A stretch of 64,000 nt of DNA, taken from contig NZ_JBHSWJ010000002.1 in NCBI RefSeq assembly GCF_042661605.1, positions 2,108,001 to 2,172,000 on the forward strand, written 5' to 3'. A model generated the notes under the pieces. That model was not told where the DNA came from. It saw only the letters and a program-made list of their open reading frames with translations, and did not search any database. The position numbers were made by a program, and so were the translations under genes. Of the stretch, positions 9,372 through 18,226 are shown piece by piece. Source of the stretch: Branchiibius cervicis. GTDB lineage: Bacteria > Actinomycetota > Actinomycetes > Actinomycetales > Dermatophilaceae. The stretch's first letter is position 1. Every line of letters begins with the position of its first letter.

Positions 9372-10522
9372 ACACCCCGTCCGGACCCCGCTCGTTCCGC
9401 GGCCGCTCGTCCGGCGCCCGCTCGTCCCGCGGCCTCGCGTCCCGACTGCTGGCCGGGCAGTCCATCGTCCTGGTCGCCGGCGCCCTCACCGCCGGACTGG
9501 TCGCCACCCTCATCGGCCCCCCGATCTTCCACGACCACCTTCTCCAAGCCGGCCACCAGCCGAACTCACCCGAGCTGGCCCACATCGAGATGGCCTACCT
9601 GGACGCCTCCCTCATCTCCGTCGGCGTCGGGCTGGTCATCTCCCTGCTGGCCGCCACGGCAGTGTCCTGGTTCCTCACCCGACGCCTGCGACGCCCCCTG
9701 GACCAAGTCACCCACGCCGCCCGAGAGCTCAGCAGAGGGCACTACGCCACGAGGGTCCCATTGGTCGGATCCGGCACCGAGCTCGAGACCCTCGCAACCG
9801 CGTTCAACACCATGGCCGCCCGGCTCGAGGGCGTTGAGGACACCCGCCGGCGGATGCTCTCCGACCTCGCGCACGAGCTGCGGACCCCGATCGCCACCCT
9901 GAGCGCCTACCACGAAGGCCTGCACGACGGCATCGCCTCCCTCGGGCCCGACTCCCGCGCCGCTCTGGCCGAGCAGACCGAGCGACTCGCTCGGCTGGCC
10001 GACGACATCGACGAGGTCTCCACAGCCGAGGAGGGCCGCCTCGCCCTCGACCCGCAGGACCACCGTGTTGCCGACCTGCTCTGGGCCGCCCACGAAGGAA
10101 TGCGAGACCGCTACGCCGCCCAGGGCGTCAACCTCGTCATCGACCCCACTAGCGGAGCGGGCCTCCACGTGAACGTCGACCGACAGCGCATCGGGCAGGT
10201 CCTCACCAACCTCCTGACCAACGCCCTCCGGGCGACCCCACGCGGAGGCACCGTCACTGTCGCGGCCCACTGCGAGGGGGCGGAGGTCACGATCACCGTC
10301 ACCGACAACGGCGAAGGCATGACACCCGAGCAGATCGAACACGCCTTCGAACGCTTCTACCGGGGAGACGCGGCCCGCACCCGGGACCGCACCGGCTCAG
10401 GCATCGGCCTGACCATCAGCAAAGCCATCGTCGACGCCCACGGCGGCAGCATCACCGCCACGAGCCCAGGTTCCAGCCTCGGGGCAACCTTCATGATCAC
10501 CCTGCCCACCGCCGCTCAATGA
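9368..10522 (+). CDS. Sensor histidine kinase
   Basis: A 384-residue membrane kinase paired with the upstream regulator. It has an Arg/Ser-rich N-terminus, a first membrane helix (about 28-50), a short extracellular loop of about 30 residues, a second helix (about 75-97), HAMP (RRLRRPLDQVTHAARELS), the dimerisation helix with the phosphorylated His in LAHELRTPIATL, and the ATPase domain with the N box (NLLTNALRATP), DNGEGM and TGSGIGLTIS. The small periplasmic loop fits direct metal sensing or signalling from within the membrane. Confidence 0.92.
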   Translation: MNTPSGPRSFRGRSSGARSSRGLASRLLAGQSIVLVAGALTAGLVATLIGPPIFHDHLLQAGHQPNSPELAHIEMAYLDASLISVGVGLVISLLAATAVSWFLTRRLRRPLDQVTHAARELSRGHYATRVPLVGSGTELETLATAFNTMAARLEGVEDTRRRMLSDLAHELRTPIATLSAYHEGLHDGIASLGPDSRAALAEQTERLARLADDIDEVSTAEEGRLALDPQDHRVADLLWAAHEGMRDRYAAQGVNLVIDPTSGAGLHVNVDRQRIGQVLTNLLTNALRATPRGGTVTVAAHCEGAEVTITVTDNGEGMTPEQIEHAFERFYRGDAARTRDRTGSGIGLTISKAIVDAHGGSITATSPGSSLGATFMITLPTAAQ

Positions 10523-10626
10523 CCAGCGCCGCTGAGGAGTAGGGACGGTCGTGACTTGGCGCATCGTCTGGCGCAGGGCGAGTTGGGTTCCTTCGAGGTC
10601 GGCGACGGCCGTGTCGCGCTCACGCT

Positions 10627-11112
10627 TCATGGTCGCGAGTTCGGCGGTTGTCGTGCGGAGTGTGTCCTGAAGTCGCGTGTTCTCCTGCTCGAAGACTCGG
10701 AGCCGTTCAAGGAGCTCCCGCTTGCTGTGAGCGTCGACCTGGTCGCCGAGGTCTCGTTGGAGTCTGCGTCGGAGCCGGTCGCGTTCGTCGCGCAGGTCGC
10801 GGATCTCGGCCCGGGCGTTGGCCAGCTCAGCGCGGAGACCGGGCAGGCTGCGGTCGTCCAGGGTCTCGTCGCCTCAGCCGCATGGTGGTCGTGCTGGGCG
10901 CGGATGGCGGACTCGATGGCCCACCGGATGGTCGGGTTGTTGTAGACGAACCAGGTCGAGACGCCCGCTGTCCGCTGGACCTCGACGAAGGTGACCCGCG
11001 TCCCGCGCTCCAGCATCTGCTCGATAGCTGCGAGGGTGTGGGTCTGCTTCTTGGCTGCGGCGGCGCGGCGGTTCGCCACGAGCCGGTCGGTGCGCGAGTC
11101 AATGGTGGTCAT
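10627..11112 (-). CDS. tnpC: Tn554 TnpC-like small transposition protein (DUF6262 type)
   Basis: A 161-residue Arg/Ser/Thr-rich protein. The N-terminal half (KKQTHTLAAIEQMLERG, then VEVQRTAGVSTWFVYNNPTIR) resembles a helix-turn-helix and is typical of the third gene of Tn554-like transposons, where TnpC affects orientation and efficiency of transposition. The ATG lies inside the 3' end of the tnpB-like gene, with a 14-base overlap, so the three genes form one unit. The 10,523-10,626 gap to the kinase gene holds no ORF I can support. Confidence 0.7.
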   Translation of the reverse strand: MTTIDSRTDRLVANRRAAAAKKQTHTLAAIEQMLERGTRVTFVEVQRTAGVSTWFVYNNPTIRWAIESAIRAQHDHHAAEATRPWTTAACPVSALSWPTPGPRSATCATNATGSDADSNETSATRSTLTASGSSLNGSESSSRRTRDFRTHSARQPPNSRP

Positions 11113-13255
11113 CGGGTCTCCGGTGGAGGCTGTCGGTGGGGATGAGGGCGACCTGGCGGGCCTTGCGCAGGTCGGTGCAGGCGGACTCGATGGCCTGTCG
11201 CTCGGGGGCGGGCATGGCGATCATCTGCCTGCGCATGGTGTCCGCGATGCGTTCGTAGGAGGTGATCTGCTCGTCGAGGTTGTCGAGTACCCAGCGGGCG
11301 ACGTCTCCAGCGCGGGCGACGGCCCGGTCGGCGCGTAGCTGCGCTTGCTGTTGTTCGATGGCGGCGAGGTAGGACGGGTCTGGCCGGTAGAAGCCGCAGC
11401 CGCTGCACTGGAACCGGATCGGGCAGCTCTTGCCTCCGGCCTTGACGTTGCTGGGTTCGGTGCAGTTGCCGTACGCGGTGGCGACGCTGGCACGTTCGTA
11501 GGCGAGCTCGGACGGGAAGGGTGCGGGGGCGCCGTTGCGGTCGAGGGCGAGCTGGGCGACCAGCTGCACGGCCATCTGCTTCCGGGCGAGCGTGACCCGG
11601 TAGTACCCCATCGTCGTCTCGATCTCTCTGTGGTCCATCAGGTCACGCAGCACGTCGATGGCGGTGCCGCCGTCGGCGTGCCGCTGGGCGAAGGCGTGCC
11701 GGAAGCCGTAGGGGTCGATGCGCTCAACTGGGAAGGCGGCAGCGTCGTCGGACAGCCCGGTGGGTTGGGGAACCAGTGTGAGCCAGGCGACGAAGGCCCG
11801 ACGGTACTGGCTGCCGCTCAGGTGTCCGCGGCGGGCTCGGTTCCGTGCGCCGGGGGTGGGGAACAGGTAGCCCCTGCAGCCCGTGGGGATATGCATGGTC
11901 GCCAGTCGGGCGGACCACGCCTCGATCACCGATGCTGTGGTCTGGTCGATGGGCAACCGTCGTCGATGCCGTCCGGCCTTGGTGTTGTCGTAAATCAAGG
12001 ACGGCTGCCCGCTGGTGTACTCGATGGGCCGCTCGGACAGTCGGGCCACCTCGCTGGGTCTGCGCCCGGTGTCGCGCAGGACTTGGTAGTAGACGCGGTA
12101 CATCTCGCGCAGCTCTTCAGCAGTCCACCCGTACGGCTCGAAACCCGAGGAGGTACCGAGCAGGTGCAGGTGAGCATCAAGGTGGGCGATCCACTCCTCG
12201 GGAATCGCCCGACCGATGTCGTCCTCGCTGGTCTCGACCGCGCCCATCATGTGCTCGGGTCGCACGGCGAAGGTGCCGGGAATGGTGTCCATCAGCCCCG
12301 CGGCACGGGAGAAGTCGATGAGCCGTCGCCACCAACCGGTCAACGACCGCCGATGGCTGGACGAGTACGCCGCACCCGTTTTTGGGTCGACGGCGGTGTG
12401 GAACGCCTGGCAGATCGCGGTCATGTCACCGGCACGGAGGCCCCTTGGGTCGTCGCCGCTCGGACGACCGGTCAGCACCGAGCTCGCGATGGCCGCGGCC
12501 TGCAGGTACCGGTGGCAGTCGGTAACCGCCGGCCGCAGCGCGCGCAACGCGGCGCGGGTGATGTCCCGTAGCCACGGCTGCCTGATCACGGTGAAGTCGA
12601 GTTGGCCGGACACAGCCGTGTAGGGCCGCTCCCTCCCAGCGCGGAGCCCCACGACTGCGCAGTCCCAGAGGTCACCGCTAGTGCCGTCGTCCCCCGCATA
12701 GACAGTGCTGAGGCGGTGAACGGCCTGCTGAACCGATCTGAGCAGTGAGCGCTCCAGGCCAGAGAACGACCCGTCGGTGAGGGTGCGGAGGCTCTCCGCC
12801 TCTGCCGGGAGCTTCTCGACCAGGAGCCGCACCTGCTGCGGTCGGATCGCGAACCGATTCCGGTCGCGGTCCTGCAGACCGAACAACAGCTCATCCCGGA
12901 CAACGGGGTGCAGCCCCGCCAGACAGAATCGTGCAGCGGTGTCGGTCCAGGCTTTCCACTGCGGGTTGGGCACCCGAGGCGGCAGTGGTTCATCCGGCCC
13001 GAGTTGGCGGCGAACCTTGCGGCATGCCGAGCACCAGGACCGTGCCCCGTCGACCACGATGCCGCAGCCGGGACGCAGACAGGTCGAGATGTCGGTAGTT
13101 GGTGAACCGAGCGACCCCACGAACATGAGTGTCTCCGGGTCCCACTCCGACGCTCGCCAATCGATCTCCAGCGACTCGCTGAGGAAGTCTGCCCACGAGA
13201 CGCGGGCCGCGGGCGGACTCTCTGCTCTCGGGCCGGTGAACGCGACGACGCTCAT
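11099..13255 (-). CDS. tnpB: Tn554 TnpB-like large tyrosine recombinase
   Basis: A 718-residue recombinase. The catalytic part has the first Arg in DTGRRPSEVARL, then GFRHAFAQRHADGG (H-x-x-H/R box) and LMDHREIETTMGYYRV with the active-site Tyr. A Cys-rich segment follows (CTEPSNVKAGGKSCP, CSGCGFYRPDP), then a helical C-terminus. The N-terminus has a further cysteine cluster (CLRPGCGIVVDGARSWCSAC) that may bind zinc. It overlaps tnpA-like and tnpC-like frames by a few bases. It differs from the IS605-type TnpB gene at 20.2-23.1 kb, which shares only the symbol. Confidence 0.8.
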   Translation of the reverse strand: MSVVAFTGPRAESPPAARVSWADFLSESLEIDWRASEWDPETLMFVGSLGSPTTDISTCLRPGCGIVVDGARSWCSACRKVRRQLGPDEPLPPRVPNPQWKAWTDTAARFCLAGLHPVVRDELLFGLQDRDRNRFAIRPQQVRLLVEKLPAEAESLRTLTDGSFSGLERSLLRSVQQAVHRLSTVYAGDDGTSGDLWDCAVVGLRAGRERPYTAVSGQLDFTVIRQPWLRDITRAALRALRPAVTDCHRYLQAAAIASSVLTGRPSGDDPRGLRAGDMTAICQAFHTAVDPKTGAAYSSSHRRSLTGWWRRLIDFSRAAGLMDTIPGTFAVRPEHMMGAVETSEDDIGRAIPEEWIAHLDAHLHLLGTSSGFEPYGWTAEELREMYRVYYQVLRDTGRRPSEVARLSERPIEYTSGQPSLIYDNTKAGRHRRRLPIDQTTASVIEAWSARLATMHIPTGCRGYLFPTPGARNRARRGHLSGSQYRRAFVAWLTLVPQPTGLSDDAAAFPVERIDPYGFRHAFAQRHADGGTAIDVLRDLMDHREIETTMGYYRVTLARKQMAVQLVAQLALDRNGAPAPFPSELAYERASVATAYGNCTEPSNVKAGGKSCPIRFQCSGCGFYRPDPSYLAAIEQQQAQLRADRAVARAGDVARWVLDNLDEQITSYERIADTMRRQMIAMPAPERQAIESACTDLRKARQVALIPTDSLHRRPDDHH

Positions 13256-14397
13256 GCCCGCCGCCCGCGAGCAGCGTGCACCCTGGTGACGGCCTCACGC
13301 ATCCGCTCATCTGAAGCATGCAGGTAGATCGCGGTCGAGGCCGGGGAGGCATGGCCAAGTAGTGCCTGCACGACATCAACATCGCTGCCGGCCTCGACCC
13401 AGGCTGTCGCAGCCGAGTGCCGGAACATGTGCGGTGTAGCCCGGAAACCGCAACTTCGCCCGAGCCGGGTCACGAGCTTGTAGACGTTGGAGTACGTCAT
13501 GGGCTGGCCAACGGCGGAGCCTTCGTAGTTCACGAACATGTAGCCGCTCTGCCGGTCGCCGAAGCGCATGAAACGTTCGTGCTGGTAGTCGCGGTAGTCG
13601 GCGACGAAGACATCAGCAACGGGCAGGTGCCGTGGCCGTCGCGACTTCGCGAGGGCACCGTTCTGGTTGTCGGTGCGCCGGTTGACGTGGAGATGCGCCC
13701 CGGCCACCGCGCAGCCCAGCGAGCGGGAGTTCGGCAGCAGGTGCACGTCCTCGGTGCGCAGGCCAAGAGTCTCGCCGATACGCGGCCCGCCATCGTGCAG
13801 CACCCGCAGCAAGAAGCGGTCGCGTGCCGACGCGGCCCGGCTTCGCATCGCTGCGACCTGCTCCTCGCTGAGCACCTCCGGAGGCTGCTCGATCAGGTTC
13901 ACCCGCAGCGCGTTGATCCGCGCCCGGCGGAACTGGCCGCTCTCCCCGGCGCCGCGGCGCCCCTTGGGGTGGACCCACCGGTTCTCCACCAGCCGGTTCG
14001 CGACGACCGGGTCGATGTGGCCATCCGAGGCGCAGTAGCGCAGGAACTCGGCGACTGCCGTGAGCGACAGCCCGACAGTCGCCGTCGACCTCGGCCGCCC
14101 AGTGCGGCTCGGCTCCTCCTGTAGGTGCCGCTTGTATCGAGTGAGGTCGAGAACGTTCACCGTCCGCCAGTCGACTCCTTGCACATCCGCCCAGTTCAAG
14201 AATCCGGCGAGGGCTGCCAGATAGGTTTTCACCGTGTTCGGTGACCGCTCCGCCGCTTCCATGGCGACGACAAACCCCATCGCCTCTGGATGCAGATCGA
14301 AGCCACGGTCATCGACGATCAGCCGTGTCTTCCACCCGTCTTGAAGCACCGCCCGTTCCACTTTCCACGCCACGTGAGGATCATGGCTCGTCGTCAC
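13252..14397 (-). CDS. tnpA: Tn554 TnpA-like tyrosine recombinase
   Basis: A 381-residue site-specific recombinase. The N-terminal SAM-like domain covers about 45-130 (SPNTVKTYLAALAGFLNWAD). The catalytic domain has Arg in DGGPRIGETLGL, HMFRHSAATAW (H-x-x-R) and LLGHASPASTAIYLH with the nucleophilic Tyr. It is the first gene of the trio and lies nearest the transposon end, as tnpA does in Tn554. GTG and ATG overlaps (ATGA at 13,252-13,255) couple it to the next gene. It would cut and join the transposon ends without a long target duplication. Confidence 0.85.
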   Translation of the reverse strand: MTTSHDPHVAWKVERAVLQDGWKTRLIVDDRGFDLHPEAMGFVVAMEAAERSPNTVKTYLAALAGFLNWADVQGVDWRTVNVLDLTRYKRHLQEEPSRTGRPRSTATVGLSLTAVAEFLRYCASDGHIDPVVANRLVENRWVHPKGRRGAGESGQFRRARINALRVNLIEQPPEVLSEEQVAAMRSRAASARDRFLLRVLHDGGPRIGETLGLRTEDVHLLPNSRSLGCAVAGAHLHVNRRTDNQNGALAKSRRPRHLPVADVFVADYRDYQHERFMRFGDRQSGYMFVNYEGSAVGQPMTYSNVYKLVTRLGRSCGFRATPHMFRHSAATAWVEAGSDVDVVQALLGHASPASTAIYLHASDERMREAVTRVHAARGRRA

Positions 14398-14472
14398 TCA
14401 CCAATGCGGGATAACGCTAAGGCACGGCGTGTCGGGCACCTCGCTACACAGGTGCCTCGCCCGACTGGCTGG

Positions 14473-14910
14473 GTGGAGATAACCCGTGACGACGTGCTGC
14501 GCGAACAGATGTCGGACGTGAAGCTCAAATCCGGCAGGCGGTGCATCGTGGTCGCAGGCACATTGAACGACCCGTACACGGGCAAGACGATCCATTTCGC
14601 CAAAGCCGACGCCTCCGCGGTGCAGATCGACCACATCGCGCCGCTGGCGTACGTGTGGCGGCTGGGCGCCAACACCTGGACCCAGGCTCAGCGCAATGCC
14701 TACGCCAACGACACCGCCACGGTGCTGTTGGCCGTCGACGGCCCAGCAAATGAAGCCAAAGGCGACTCCGGCCCCTCGCAGTGGATGCCCGCCAACAAGG
14801 CGTTCGCCTGCACCTATGCCACGAAGTTCACCGCGGTCCTGGTCAAGTACCAACTGCCCGTTCCGCTCGCCGATAAGGCGGCACTCACTCGCGCGTTCGC
14901 CACCTGCTGA
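14473..14910 (+). pseudogene. HNH (DUF1524/GmrSD-type) nuclease, 5' part removed by the transposon
   Basis: The frame from about 14,485 reads TRDDVLREQM, then DPYTGKTIHF, VQIDHIAPLAYVWRLGA, NDTATVLLAVDG and NEAKGDSGPSQWMP, ending AFATC. These are the conserved blocks of secreted actinobacterial HNH nucleases; the DH of QIDHI is the catalytic His. Relatives begin with a signal peptide and a GCxTR stretch before DVL; here the sequence ahead of TR changes to unrelated DNA of the transposon end. The missing 5' part should lie beyond the far end of the transposon. The residual frame is probably inactive. Confidence 0.75.
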
Positions 14911-14940
14911 CGCCACCCAGAGAATAAGGACGTAGACACC

Positions 14941-15195
14941 ATGCCCTCCGACACCACCGAGCCGGAAACCACCGACGTACTCGTCGTCGCGACGGTCACC
15001 GTGCGCCTCCAATGCGGCGACAACCCAATCCGGACCGAGGTCGCGGTCGACATTCCCGACCCCCGCGTCACCGACTTGGCGCTGACGACCGTGCCACGGG
15101 CACTGCGCAACGCCGCCGAGGCCGCCGATAGACACGTCCCACCCGTCATTACTCTGCCGACGGAACTCACCGATCACTTCGACGAGGACGCGTAG
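14941..15195 (+). CDS. Small hypothetical protein
   Basis: An 84-residue acidic protein with a beta-rich centre (VLVVATVTVRLQCGDNPI, EVAVDIPD). AAGGA precedes the ATG. It lies just downstream of the HNH remnant and 2 bases before the J-like gene, suggesting one transcript. I recognise no family. Confidence 0.55.
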   Translation: MPSDTTEPETTDVLVVATVTVRLQCGDNPIRTEVAVDIPDPRVTDLALTTVPRALRNAAEAADRHVPPVITLPTELTDHFDEDA

Positions 15196-15197
15196 CC

Positions 15198-15845
15198 GTG
15201 GCCGACTTCTTCGACCTCAAACCCATGACCGACCGGACGTGGATCGGCCAGCACGGCAAACGCCCCAGCCAGTTCCGGGCGACGTGGGCCGACACCAAGG
15301 CCCTGCTGAAAACGGAGATCTCTCACATCACCAAGCGCGAAGCTGGCCGCCCGATCATCGAGGTCGACATCGACGCGGCCGACTTCCGGTTGGATGGTGA
15401 TCTGCGGGCCCGCGCGAACTTCCGATCGGGCGCGGTCGCTCTGTACGTCGAGGCCAAGAGTGGCCCGCTGGTCTTCCGGGCAGACCGCCTGTTCAACCCG
15501 TACTACTCGGGTCCAAAAGACTGGCAGCAGAACGTTCGAGCGATCGCCAAGACCCTCGAAGCCCTGCGTGCCGTGGACCGCTACGGCGTGACCGGCTCCG
15601 GCGAGCAGTACGCCGGGTTCAAGCAGATCGAGGCCAGAGGCGCCTCGGTGATGGACCGTCCCACCGCAATCCAGGTTCTGGTCAACGCCTCCGGCACGGC
15701 CGTCACCCAGACTCCCTCCGGCGCTGAACTGATCAAGCTGCACCGGGCGGCGCGGCGCAACACTCACCCCGATATCAACAACGGCGTCCGGGCGCAGTGG
15801 GATCTGGTCGAAGAAGCCGCCGCGTTTCTCGGGCTGCGCGAGTAG
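15198..15845 (+). CDS. Protein with C-terminal J-domain-like HPD motif
   Basis: A 215-residue protein with GTG start. The first 150 residues form a mixed domain of unknown function (ATWADTKALLKTEI, VEVDIDAADFRLDG, AKSGPLVFRADRL). The last 40 residues (IKLHRAARRNTHPDINNG, then WDLVEEAAAFLG) carry the HPD tripeptide of DnaJ cochaperones between two helices. Similar J-like tails occur in actinobacterial phage and plasmid proteins, by recollection. Interaction with DnaK is inferred. It follows the previous gene with almost no gap. Confidence 0.6.
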   Translation: MADFFDLKPMTDRTWIGQHGKRPSQFRATWADTKALLKTEISHITKREAGRPIIEVDIDAADFRLDGDLRARANFRSGAVALYVEAKSGPLVFRADRLFNPYYSGPKDWQQNVRAIAKTLEALRAVDRYGVTGSGEQYAGFKQIEARGASVMDRPTAIQVLVNASGTAVTQTPSGAELIKLHRAARRNTHPDINNGVRAQWDLVEEAAAFLGLRE

Positions 15846-15932
15846 GCGACACTGCTGCGTCGCAGGCGGTTTCGTGACGTAAGCGTACTCGCGGTGCGAA
15901 GGCTGGTGACGGAACAAGCGCAGCGCCTCTGC

Positions 15933-15942
15933 GTCGCACCGT
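15933..15942 (+). promoter_or_regulatory. GTCGCACCGT box, 6 nt before the 15949 start
   Basis: Exact copy of the element-wide box. About 75 bases upstream of it (from GGTTTCGTGACG) closely match the region upstream of the 53,093 gene. Confidence 0.65.
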
Positions 15943-15948
15943 GGAGGC

Positions 15949-16188
15949 ATGAGAGTTATCGCCGTAACTCCCCGACACACCGGGGTCGCTGTTTCCACCT
16001 CTGACGGAGCCGCGTACTACAAGTTCGGGATCCGAGACTCTGGTAGTCCGTTCGTCTACCAGGTGTCCGGGCGCACGTTGCCCTCGATCCCTCTCGACCT
16101 GCAGGCCGATCACTTGGTGATCGCCGGCAAGCACTACCAGTTGGCGCCCCGTCACCGTGGCGTTCCCCGGCTAATCCCAGCGGGCTAA
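15949..16188 (+). CDS. Small hypothetical protein, apparently leaderless
   Basis: A 79-residue basic protein (MRVIAVTPRHTGVAV, ending RHRGVPRLIPAG), probably beta-rich, with no family I recognise. The ATG is exactly 6 nt after GTCGCACCGT. The stop overlaps the next start (TAATG), giving an operon with the membrane/zinc-ribbon gene. Confidence 0.55.
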   Translation: MRVIAVTPRHTGVAVSTSDGAAYYKFGIRDSGSPFVYQVSGRTLPSIPLDLQADHLVIAGKHYQLAPRHRGVPRLIPAG

Positions 16189-16550
16189 TGGACCAGCACG
16201 AGAAGCGCGTACTTGCCGCCGCGTCCGTCGTGGTGGCCTGCCTGTCGCTGTTCGTCACCGCATTGGCCGCTACCTGCATCGACCCAGGGACCGGCTGGCC
16301 GGTCAACCCGTGGGCATGGTTCGTTACGCCGCTGGTGCTGGCCAACGCAGGGCTCGCGGGCTGGTTCGGCATCTTGCAGGCAGAACCACGCGAAACTGCC
16401 TCTCCCCCGCCGGGTTGGCACGGACGCTTCTGCCGCGCGCAGGGGCACCGATTCGTGCTCGGGACTTTGACTATTGTCCGCTCGGACGGCACCAGGGCTG
16501 CTGTGCGCAGTGTCAGATGCCAACGATGCGGGGTCGAGCTCGACGACTAG
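16188..16550 (+). CDS. Two-helix membrane protein with C-terminal zinc ribbon
   Basis: A 120-residue protein. Two membrane segments (VLAAASVVVACLSLFVTALA and AWFVTPLVLANAGLAGWFGI) are followed by a soluble tail with FCRAQGH, then CQRCGVELDD: one Cys/His pair and a CxxC pair that could hold zinc. Function unknown. Overlaps the upstream gene by one base. Confidence 0.55.
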   Translation: MDQHEKRVLAAASVVVACLSLFVTALAATCIDPGTGWPVNPWAWFVTPLVLANAGLAGWFGILQAEPRETASPPPGWHGRFCRAQGHRFVLGTLTIVRSDGTRAAVRSVRCQRCGVELDD

Positions 16551-16561
16551 ACAGATCTACC

Positions 16562-16571
16562 GTCGCACCGT
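16562..16571 (+). promoter_or_regulatory. GTCGCACCGT box before dprA
   Basis: Exact box; six bases (gacgga) separate it from the dprA ATG at 16,578. Confidence 0.65.
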
Positions 16572-16577
16572 GACGGA

Positions 16578-17453
16578 ATGACAACCCTCACCGACATCTC
16601 CTACTCGGCTGCCGGCATCTTGGACGGCAAGCACGACAGCATCCGGGCACTGGTGGCCCTGTCGGTTGCTGCGGGCGGCCCGAACGCTGCGCTGGTGCAG
16701 CGGTTGCGCAACAGTTTCGCCGCCGAGGTGGTGCGCGAGGCGTCCTTGAAACCGGGCCCGCTCGCTCAGCGGCTGTCACGGGTCGACGTGGACGCCGTGC
16801 TCGACGCCGCGGATGCCGTCGGTGCTCGCTTCATCCCTGGCGACCGGCTGCTCCAACTGGCCGACCTACCCGTCCCGCCGATCGGCCTGTGGGTTCGTGG
16901 CCGCACCGACCTGCCCATGAGCGGCTTCGTCGACGCGGTAGCGGTCGTCGGCTCCCGCGCCTGCACGGCCGGCGGTAGGGAAACCGCGCACCGTTTCGCC
17001 TTCGACCTGGCCCGGGCGGGCCGCCGGGTTGTCTCCGGCGCCGCGTACGGCATCGACGCCGCGGCGCACCGTGGAGCCATCGACGCGGGCGGCGTCACGG
17101 TCGCAGTTCTGCCATCCGGCGTGGACCGGCCCTACCCGGTGGCCTATGCCCCGCTGATCGAACGCATCGCCACCGACGGTCTGGTCATCTCCGAGTACGC
17201 CCCCGGCGCTGCGCCGGCCCGCCAGTCGTTCCTGGATCGCAACCGGATCATCGGCGCCCTGTCCGGCTCGATGCTGGTGGTCGAAGCAAGCCACCGGTCC
17301 GGATCCCTGAACGCTGCCCGCCAGGCCCGCGAAATCGGCCGACCGATCTTCGCGGTGCCAGGTCCGGTCAGTAGCGACCAGTCGACCGGAACCAACAACC
17401 TGCTCTCGCAAGGGCTCGCCGCTGCCGTCACGGACGCCGGAGATCTGCCGTGA
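16578..17453 (+). CDS. dprA: DprA-like DNA-processing protein
   Basis: A 291-residue DprA/Smf protein. An N-terminal helical region (1-90) precedes the Rossmann-like domain with AVVGSRACTAGGRETAHR, VVSGAAYGIDAAAHRGAI, AVLPSGVDRPYP, SEYAPG, RNRIIGALS and VVEASHRSGSLNAA. It lacks the extra C-terminal winged helix of longer DprA proteins. DprA binds ssDNA and loads RecA on incoming DNA, so on a conjugative element it may protect or recombine newly arrived strands. It overlaps the next gene (GTGA). Confidence 0.88.
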   Translation: MTTLTDISYSAAGILDGKHDSIRALVALSVAAGGPNAALVQRLRNSFAAEVVREASLKPGPLAQRLSRVDVDAVLDAADAVGARFIPGDRLLQLADLPVPPIGLWVRGRTDLPMSGFVDAVAVVGSRACTAGGRETAHRFAFDLARAGRRVVSGAAYGIDAAAHRGAIDAGGVTVAVLPSGVDRPYPVAYAPLIERIATDGLVISEYAPGAAPARQSFLDRNRIIGALSGSMLVVEASHRSGSLNAARQAREIGRPIFAVPGPVSSDQSTGTNNLLSQGLAAAVTDAGDLP

Positions 17454-18205
17454 GCCCGAATCCCGCTGTGCTGCGGGTGATCGTCGGGTCGCAGGCTTAC
17501 GGCGTCGCGACCGATCAGTCCGACACCGACATCATCGCGATTACCGTGGACTCACCCCAGCACCTAATCGGCCTGGGCAGCCGCACCAAAGCCACCGTGC
17601 AGCGGGACGCCGGTCACGGCGAGCGGTCACGGGCCGGCGACACCGAGACCACCACGTATCGGTTGCGGCACTTCGTCCAACTGGCCAGCCAGGGCAATCC
17701 GCACCTGTTGGACCCCCTGTTCGCCGCACCCGACATGGTGCTCGAAGTCACCGATCTCGGCCGGCAACTGCGCCAGATGCGGCACGCGTTCCTGTCGGTG
17801 CGCACCGTCCACCGGTGCCTCGGGTACGCCGAAAGCCAGAAGCAGCTTCTACTGGGGCGCGGCACCCGTCAGTCTCGAATGCCGAAGCGCCGCGAGCTGA
17901 TCGAGATGCACGGCTACGACACCAAATACGCCGGACACATTCTGCGGTTGGGGATCCAAGCCCACGAGGTCGCCACCACCGGCGACCTGCAGTTGCCGAT
18001 GTATGCCGGCGACCGCGACCTGGTCCGCGCCGTGCGGGCCGGGCAGGTGGCACTGTCCGGGGTCCTGTCGCGCTTCGACGCCTACGCCGACGCCACCCGG
18101 AAGGTACTGAACTCCGGGCGCTGCGCCGTACCGGAACGCCCCGACATCGCGTCAGTCGATCGTTGGCTGATCGACGCCCACCGGGACTGCTGGGGATGGG
18201 GATGA
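17450..18205 (+). CDS. RlaP-like nucleotidyltransferase (Pol-beta superfamily)
   Basis: A 251-residue protein whose N-terminus holds the minimal nucleotidyltransferase signature GSQAYGVATDQSDTDIIAIT, with the two metal-binding aspartates in SDTD. Further on are TTYRLRHFVQLASQGNPHLLD and a helical region (YDTKYAGHILRLG). This matches RlaP-type or predicted DNA polymerase-beta-superfamily proteins found in phages and plasmids. Substrate unknown; RNA repair or modification is possible. GTG start overlaps the dprA stop. Confidence 0.78.
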   Translation: MSPNPAVLRVIVGSQAYGVATDQSDTDIIAITVDSPQHLIGLGSRTKATVQRDAGHGERSRAGDTETTTYRLRHFVQLASQGNPHLLDPLFAAPDMVLEVTDLGRQLRQMRHAFLSVRTVHRCLGYAESQKQLLLGRGTRQSRMPKRRELIEMHGYDTKYAGHILRLGIQAHEVATTGDLQLPMYAGDRDLVRAVRAGQVALSGVLSRFDAYADATRKVLNSGRCAVPERPDIASVDRWLIDAHRDCWGWG

Positions 18206-18226
18206 GCGCTGGCTCCTTCCCCAGGC

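Larger units (their letters stand above)
1..14483. mobile_element. Tn554-like metal-resistance transposon (right part; left end outside window)
   Basis: The minus-strand trio at 10,627-14,397 has the gene order, overlaps and types of Tn554 tnpA-tnpB-tnpC: two unlike tyrosine recombinases and a small third protein. The metal genes upstream are the cargo. The right boundary is placed near 14,478-14,483 (gataac), where coding sequence of an HNH nuclease gene resumes abruptly without its N-terminal part. The GTCGCACCGT box that is common after 14.4 kb is absent here, which supports a separate origin. The other end lies before position 1. The exact boundary is inferred. Confidence 0.7.
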
